Shown here piece after piece: positions 56,920 to 64,000 of a stretch of DNA of 64,000 nucleotides (position 1 is the stretch's first letter; each line of letters opens with the position of its first letter). The DNA is from Uranotaenia lowii (lineage: Eukaryota > Arthropoda > Insecta > Diptera > Culicidae). The stretch lies in contig NC_073692.1 of NCBI RefSeq assembly GCF_029784155.1, positions 326,380,920 to 326,444,919 of the forward strand, read 5' to 3'. A model generated the notes under the pieces. That model searched no databases. It worked only from the letters and a program-made list of their open reading frames with translations, and had not been told where the DNA came from. Position numbers and translations under genes: made by a program.

Positions 56920-58768
56920 TATTGTAAATTTTTGAGCATTGGTTAGTAACAGTTATGATATGGTTTAAATCAAGTAAAGATCATGTTGTGAAATCTTCCT
57001 TAACTATAGGAACAATCGATCCACAAGTAAGTCTGCTTCCTTTAACAAAATCAAAATTTATCATAGGTTTCAACAATCTCGATCTTTCATCAGCACCCAC
57101 CCACCCTAATCGATTTCACTCAAAACCATTCCAAGGGTAAGCTTCATTGAAATCACTTGGTTTGGTATGAGCTCTTAGTGGTTTCAACTAAACAGTATAT
57201 CATCATACCCACTAAATAGCTTGTGTTATGATTGTTAAATTCTCACTTGATTTTTTTGCTGTCGATGACTTTGGCTGCCTTCCATTTGATCGCGGTGCAC
57301 GACACTCCGTCTTAAGCTCATATTGACTTAATCGCATCTGAATCGCTCTTTCATCTAGATCTTGGCGTAATCGGATAATGATCGGTTTGAATTGCTGCAG
57401 CCCGGCAGTAGGTATCCTACTTACTTATAGGTAGTAATTGAGGCAAACTATCTGCAATGTTGCTACCGATGATGATGACGACGAATGGCTCAGCTTTTGC
57501 TATTGCTAATTTATGTTATGCAATTTATGTCACTTGGGTGCCCCGTTTGTGGAATTGCGTCAGCATTGTTTTCCTCATTCTGAGGAATATGGTTAGTTTT
57601 CTCTTCGATTTAATGTCCAAAGTAGGTATTCCTTATAGGCATTTAAAAAATGTACTTTAACAATGCTGTGATCCAGGACGGAACTATATCGTGACAAAAT
57701 TAATTACGGAGTTATTATAAGAGATAGACTAATGATTTTTTTGTCTACATAATTGCTAATTAAACCATGCGCTTTAATAAATCTTAAGTCAAATATAAGC
57801 CGTGAAATTGTTACATAATTCATACATATTATGGAAAAATAACCTATACCTTACAAACAGAGCAAATTGTCTTTCAAAAAGATGTAGCAAACGATTTTTG
57901 ATGCAACATTGACGGAGACATCACATTATGCGCGTTCCAGGTGTTGGGGAGTGGGGGCTGCTTGAATTGCGCAGCTTGAATTTCTATCCCTGGCAACTAC
58001 TGATGCTGTAAAATAATATCATTTTATTTCGAAATACATAAGTAAACAGTTTGGCTAATTTTTACAAAATTTTGTTCATTATCTGGTGATGAAGTTTAAA
58101 TTTTTTGATCGGATTGATCAGCCACATCTCCCTCCTACCCCTCCCCCCCCCCCCCCCCCCGCTCCGTCTAAAACTTCAAAAAAAATCGTTACAAAACTGA
58201 CACAAACGCTGGAATTTTCATAAACATTTGTAATTTTTCTTAGTTGATGTACTTTAAATTTTTTAACTTTTCTACTCCGTGGGTTAAATATAAAAAAAAG
58301 TCGGTCCGTCAAACTCATACAGTTGTAACATGCAATTCTTCGGAACGTATTTCATCAAATAACTGCTGTAGAGTGTGAGTGTTGAATTCCAATTTGTAGA
58401 GGCTACTTAAAAAACTGACACTAATTTGCCGTCATATGCCTACACGAGCAAATAGCTATAACTTCTGGGTTTCTAAATTATTCATAATCTTTTGAATTTC
58501 AACAGAATGATAAATTTGAAAATATCAAATATGGAAGTTAATATGGTTATTTTAGACTGAAACACTTTAAACCTTTTTTCTACTGACGGCATAATTTATT
58601 GCTTCAATGCAGTAGGTATATTTTATAATTGCTTCTTTATAGAAGCAAACAAGATGATTCCCGATGAACTATAAATGTACTGCACATATATTGTTCCATC
58701 ATGTTATTTGCAATTTTCTTCTATTTTTAATAATGTTTACCTACCATATTTATGGATCAACATATATT
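56920..58768. other. AT-rich with GC-richer patch 57240-57660 and poly-C
   Basis: The patch is single-copy without a recognised exon. An 18-base C-run lies at 58143-58160. Nothing else is supported. Confidence 0.3.
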
Positions 58769-59571
58769 CTGCCCCTACTCGCATAACAGTCCCATATGAA
58801 TTTTCGTCATTTTTCATCTAACCTGACAGTTTGTCGTTTTGAACATAGGGCTTCAAAATAAAACAATAAAAAAAAGAGATTTTGTTCTAGAAATTTCGAG
58901 AAAAATATCAACTCGTGGCTATCCCATATGAAATATACCCGCATAACAGTCCCATATGTGAAATACTACAGATTTAGTTACTTTTCAATGTTTCTTTCGG
59001 CGAAATAGTCTTTGATTTATTGCTTTGAATCATTTAATAAAGATTCAATTCACTTGATCTCGAATTATGCACACTAGTTTTCGAAAGCAGACCAGTCAGA
59101 AGGAAGGAATGTCTTCCTCAGCGAAAAACTATCAGATGCAATCAAAATCGTGAAAAGATTGAACTTACATTAAGAAATTCGCGATATTTTTTCCAAAAAT
59201 ATGTTTGTTTTTCTGATAACTGCGTTCAGAAGCTATAAAATGATCAAATTTATGTCTTAGGAAGTAGCTTGGTGAGCAAAACATATTCTGTATGGAACTG
59301 TTATGCGAAAAGATTTTAAAAAGGTTTCAAATATGCTCGCATAACAGTCCCATAACGAATAAAAATGATGCTACCGGCCTTATCAATGCCCCAATTTCGA
59401 AAATTTCAGGTTTTACGATTTATTATGACAACCTAGAACACCTTCCATCAAACGATTTTCGTTTATACTGAACGTTGTGGTCACAATTCAAAAATATATT
59501 CCGAAACAGAAAAAGCTGATTTTCTCACTTGCTTGTTTTTGCATATGGGACTGTTATGAAAGTAGGGGCAG
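58769..59571. mobile_element. Non-autonomous element with ACAGTCCCAT subterminal repeats, copy 2
   Basis: The ends CTGCCCCTACTCGCATAACA and the inverse of ...ACTGTTATGAAAGTAGGGGCAG are better inverted repeats than in copy 1. Internal GCATAACAGTCCCATA occurs near 58931 and 59339 and inverted near 59292. TATT is present on both sides, a possible 4-bp duplication. It is collinear with 37387-38145. Confidence 0.8.
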
Positions 59572-60100
59572 TATTGGTCATTCAAAAAAGTAAAAAAACG
59601 ATGAGCCTTTAAGTATTGTTTTTTTTATAGCAAGTAATTTAAACTGTAGATAAATTTTCCATTAGAAAGATCAGTTTTCCAGTAAACACTTCAGAAGCGT
59701 ACGACTTCCACTGGCAGTTTAACATTTTTATCTTTCTTTTCAATATTGTAACTATTTAAAAATATTGATGCATTTCAACTTCTGATTAATATTCATTAAG
59801 TTTCTAATTCACAACAGATATGTATAACATAGAAAAAGCGATTTAAAACTATAAATTGAAGGGTTTAAAATAGTTTATTCCTTATGATAACTTTTAAATA
59901 AGCTTCAATTCAAATTTATTGGTTTATTTTTTAATACATGTTTCGATTTTTACAGAAAATCCAGTCTTTTTCTTAATAAAAAATAGCTACTCTGCCAAGA
60001 CGATTTCAGTTGAGCAGAAACATTTTACAACATTCAGAATATCAAAAAATATACAAAAATCGACCCAAGAGATTCTAAAATAAGGTCAGATAAATCGAGA
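59572..60100. other. AT-rich, nothing recognised
   Basis: No supported feature. Confidence 0.4.
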
Positions 60101-61040
60101 AGAGGAGAATGTGGATTCTTGATCCCTGGGGATACTTGATTCCTTCGCTTTATTTCGAAACTGTCTTACAAATATCAAATGTTTGAGAAAAATGTTTCAA
60201 AAAGAACAAAATAACGGTGCTGTTATTTCAATCAATTAAAAAAAAATTTTTTTTTTTGAGTTATTGAGCTTTGTTTGAAAAATTGAACAAAATGTGATTT
60301 GATGATCTTTTTTTATTTAATTTAAATGTTTCTCACATGAAAAAAATAAAATAAAAATATTTATTCTAAGATATCAATCGTTAGACTATAATATGAACTT
60401 CATAATGCCATATTTTTAGAACAATAGTAAAGTCTCAATTTTGTTTTAAGAAGAAATGTATAAAATGGATATACATGGTCCCTAGTGTCCTAAAAGATAT
60501 ATTTTTCTTCTGAATGGATCGTGATCATTGGTTATCATCAAATTGCTAATATCTGTCCAATAAATAATGTTTATCTGTTAAAAAAGGACTCAAAATACTG
60601 TATTTATCTAAAAACTAGAAAATTTCACCTAAAAGTATGCAATGACTCTATGGTAGAAGACAAACATTTAGAGTTATCTTTGTCTGATACTTACAAACTA
60701 TGAAATGAGAGCTAATATGGCAAAAAATATTAAACGAACCTTTTATTTTCGGATATCACTAGATTTTTGACTAGGTTCAGGGCACCCTGAATTAAGGATC
60801 AAAGTTTTCCTTAGTAAATACTCAAGTCTGCTGTAACTAAAAAAATATCACTTTTTTTGTCTCACGAATTTGCTTCCAGTTCATCTACGAGTTCATGTAT
60901 ATTTTTTTTATTTTTGGAGCATTCAAACTTAAAATGAAACGTTGTCAGGCAATGCTTAAAACGATAAGTTGCTAAATTCTCCCAAAAAGATATTTTCACC
61001 ATATCTTGGAAAAGGGATCAAGTTTCGCCATACTCCCCTA
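60101..61040 (-). mobile_element. TA/GGGGAGA element, copy 3 (inverted)
   Basis: The reverse complement starts GGGGAGTATGGCGAAACTTG and continues TTTTTGGGAGAATTTAGCAA, as in 2057 onward, and ends with the family's right-terminal block (inverse of AGAATGTGGATTCTTGATCC). TA follows at the right; the left flank is altered. No coding frame. Confidence 0.7.
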
Positions 61041-61490
61041 CTACTCAAAAACTAATAAAAGTATAATTTTCTTCCCACACTATTTTTTTTTCTTAGGATG
61101 TTTATTTTGGAAACTTTTTAAAGAAAATAAGCTTTTATTGTATTTGCCTTGGTAAAGTTACGTATATTTAGGGCCGTTATCACAATCAAACAATTTAAAA
61201 ATTTATTTATAGTTTTCATCATTAAATTTCTATCTTTAAATAAAAAAAAAGCAGAAAACATGGAAATTAAGAAATAAACGATAACGCGTAATTTGCTTTG
61301 AGACCAAATAACGTTTTGAAATTTTGAAAATAAATTTCTATTATAGATATTTCACCATAAAATTTTAATCGTAGTATACAACAACTGTTGATGTCGCACT
61401 TAAGTTTCGGGGAACGGAAGCTTCCGTATCAGTATTTTTTTAAGTTATTTAAAATCGAGGAAAATCATGAATTCAGAAACAAAATTAAAA
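61041..61490. other. AT-rich, nothing recognised
   Basis: No supported feature. Confidence 0.4.
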
Positions 61491-61494
61491 TATT

Positions 61495-61900
61495 ATTACC
61501 AGATTGATCAGTTTACCCGGACTTGCCTGGATATTTGACACAAAAGTTGAAAAAAGTATGGAATTTTGCTTCGATTCATTCGCTTTTATTGCTAAATCAG
61601 AGAAAACGCTATAATAAAGTTCTTTAAATTTTTATTTTTACGACCAAAACACGAAATTTCTCAAGCAAGTTTTATCAAAATAATCACGACCGGATTTCTC
61701 GAATTATGTAACGATTTAAATGTACTGATTTTATTGGATTAAAAAAGTGTTTCAAGTTATTTTTTCTTGATTTTTGTTATCCCTGGTTTTGCACCAAATT
61801 TGTCTGGATACTGCTCTTATTTTGAGATGAAAATTTTGAAATCTTTTGCCTGGATTTTGCCAGATTTTAAGATGGAATTGCCCAAATAAAATTGAAAATC
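61495..61900 (+). repeat. CCCGG-family repeat, diverged copy
   Basis: ATTACCAGATTGATCAGTTT, ACCCGGACTTGCCTGGATAT and the distal TGCCTGGATTTTGCCAGATT follow the family order with more substitutions than the copies near 52 kb. Confidence 0.6.
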
Positions 61901-63621
61901 TAGTATGAGAGCTTCAAGCTCAAGAAAAAAACGATAAAAACAAAGTTTCAATAGCTTCATGCTTCAGAATCTGATTGGGATAATCTTATTTAATAATGAA
62001 ACTTGTATTAAAAAATTGAAGAAACGAAACAATAATTGATAATAATGTTACGATATTATTGAGTTGAGATACAAATACAGAAATAATCAAATATCAGATT
62101 TTAACAATCAGTTTTAAATACATAACACTTATTGAAAAACATTTTTCTCAAATGTTTGATTTTTTTAACGTATAGTTTCAAAATGAGAATCAATAAAATT
62201 TTGTTGTGAGCCTAGTTCTGATATGAAGAAGCTCAGGAAAAATATTGTAAATAACTGTAATTTGTACATTTTCTGCCTGTATATTCAAATCCTTTAAAAT
62301 GTTTATAAAGAGATAATCTTTAAAGTGCCAGATATCTATATAAATTACGAAAGTAAGTCTTATAAATCCACATTTAGATTTATTTGGAGGCGCTGGATTA
62401 AAATATGCTATTTATTTTTTTTTTATCAGTTCTTGTTTTCGAGATATATTTTGATGAAGGTAAAAATTCCTTAAATGAATTTGTGCACTTTGGTAGTAAA
62501 ACTGTAAAACACTTTAAATATTTTTTAAAGCCTTGTTTCTTTGAAACTAGAATGTTCAAGCAATATATGAATCCTTTTGTGAATCAAGTTTTCATTTTTC
62601 ATTTTGATTAATTGGTTTATCAGTTATCAGTTATTTATTTCACTCAAAATTTACTATTTTAAAAACTTTTCAACGTCATATAAACAAAACCAGTCAAAAA
62701 TCAATATTTTGAAACATAGGCAAAAAAAATCCTGTTCCCTTGTGTTATCATTATATCAACATTTTCTCGCAGTGAATATTTCAGATGCTCAGATAATTTT
62801 TTATAGGAATGTATAAGGTGTATAAAAGATTAGGAATAAGAAATTTGTTAAAAGTTTCCAATATGCTTCTCTAATTTCATATTTTTTAAGTACGTGTGAT
62901 TTTGTTCAATACAATTCAAAAGAACAGGAGGAGCAGTATGCAGCAGTGCACTAATTTTCAAATCCATTTCCCACCTCTACTGCTTCCTCCTCCACCAACC
63001 CGTTCATGATTCGCTTTCTGAAAATAAAAGTTTTTCAACCCAATATTTACGTTATATTCAAATAACTGATTTGTTGGCAATTTGGAAACTAATTGTTTTG
63101 TGTACACCAAATTTTCCAACAATTCCTCAATAATGCTTATATTTCCAGAATGCAACTATATCAATTGAGGTGAAAAATTAAAAAGCAAACAAATTTTTTA
63201 TTCAATGTTCAGTATCTTGGTTTGCATTTTCTTCAAACTTTTCCGTTTTATCAACATTCAAACAATTTTCAAAACAACACGAAATAAAAAAATGGCAAAA
63301 ACTTTTACTTTTCCAAGCTAAACGTTCAACTTTTACCAAAAAAAAACATCTCTATTACTTTCGAGTGCTTTTTCAACCAGTTGAAAGACATTCAGTAAAA
63401 CAAATATTTAACAATAAATCGGATTGAATGATAGGACAATTGATTCAACCCTCAACTGTAAATAGCACCGTTGTCAGTGCTGCCGTTCAACAATATGTTG
63501 ACTTGATTTTTATCCGAAATAGAATGCCATGGTCCTTCTTTTCAACTGTAGGCTCAAAAAGTATCCAAAAAAGAAATTAAAAAATCAAATCTGTACGACA
63601 ACTCCAAGAAAACTTTATTAG
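61901..63621. other. AT-rich, nothing recognised
   Basis: No repeat or domain was matched. Short open frames are composition-driven. Confidence 0.4.
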
Positions 63622-64000
63622 CCTTTCGGGTCTTTCATAGTTAAATTTGAATTTCGAATGATAGTATATGTTAAAACTATTAGGAAAAGAATTTCTGTAT
63701 CATTGACAAATAAGGCCCTCAAAGCCAGGATTTTGTTCGGATGTGACGTTATAAGTATTTTTTCTACGTCTTATAATACCACTGAGCTAATTTTCCCTCC
63801 AATGTGTTCACAGCAATATAACAAGTACATTGAACAATTAATATGGATTATCCCTTACCTGAACTATGACACAGAATTAGAAATCACAAATCGTTCGACT
63901 GGCTTTTGTTTAAATTTTCGCCTAGAATGGATGTATAATCGCGAAATTATTGAACCTAACAGTTTATACGAGTCGTTTATTCTATATATTTCAGAATCAC
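63622..64000 (+). CDS. Open frame running off the window, possible exon
   Basis: After a TAG at 63619-63621 the frame stays open for 126 codons to the last base; the first ATG is at 63658, giving 114 codons without a stop. The composition is mixed and protein-like (LTNKALKARILFGCDVIS, PPMCSQQYNKYIEQLIW, TGFCLNFRLEWMYNREI) rather than a simple-sequence artefact, and local GC is higher than just upstream. No domain is recognised. TTTATTAG at 63614-63621 could serve as a splice acceptor. Chance frames of 100-130 codons do occur elsewhere in this AT-rich window, so a real gene is only a possibility. Confidence 0.3.

Overview
The window looks like a repeat-dominated, roughly two-thirds A+T stretch of an insect nuclear genome, most likely a culicine-type mosquito. 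The main reasons are an ITm transposon with a DD37E catalytic triad (a class described from mosquitoes), a DD37D (maT-like) element, tRNA-derived SINEs, Penelope-like remnants and many kilobase-scale non-autonomous DNA elements nested in one another. This assignment is inference from element types; no host gene confirms it. I see no convincing host gene, rRNA, functional tRNA, CRISPR array or bacterial-style operon. The only long intact coding frame is the DD37E transposase (10225-11244). The window ends inside an open frame (63622-64000) that could be a host exon but is unproven.

Layout. 0-9 kb: the end of a hAT-like element, a retroposon with a (CATA)n tail, a TA-flanked non-autonomous element inside a GC-richer island, two copies of one SINE, a hammerhead-like motif, a Penelope GIY-YIG remnant and a second TA-flanked element holding nested insertions. 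9-17 kb: a GC-richer island, the DD37E transposon with a tandemly duplicated 5' end and a missing 3' end fused to another TA-element, a tRNA-SINE inside that element, and a 1.4-kb TA-element holding a Jockey/I-type LINE fragment. 17-32 kb: mostly plain AT-rich DNA with a 527-bp (TA)n tract, palindromic MITEs and possible conserved islands. 32-43 kb: a LINE zinc-knuckle remnant split by a hAT-like element with an exact 8-bp duplication, GAGTA satellites, a 1.8-kb foldback element with about 900-bp arms, and a heptanucleotide satellite with an orientation switch. 43-57 kb: further 8-bp-TSD elements, a run of one 'CCCGG' repeat family, a Penelope 3' end with a complete-looking hammerhead ribozyme fold, and a dead DD37D transposon. 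57-64 kb: more elements of the families already named, then the terminal open frame.

How the parts relate. Several families occur two or more times here, which allows ends and target duplications to be read directly: the TA/GGGGAGA family (three copies), the 'ACCGAATA' hAT-like family (two copies), the 'ACAGTCCCAT' subterminal-repeat family (two copies), a palindromic MITE (two copies), a tRNA-SINE (two copies), the CCCGG family (at least nine pieces) and a foldback plus a half copy. Five elements carry exact 8-bp duplications matched to plausible termini. The (CATA)n retroposon and the two-B-box SINE share about 45 nt of 3' sequence, as expected when a SINE borrows the tail recognised by a partner LINE. 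GC-richer single-copy islands between the elements are the best candidates for host regulatory or exonic sequence.
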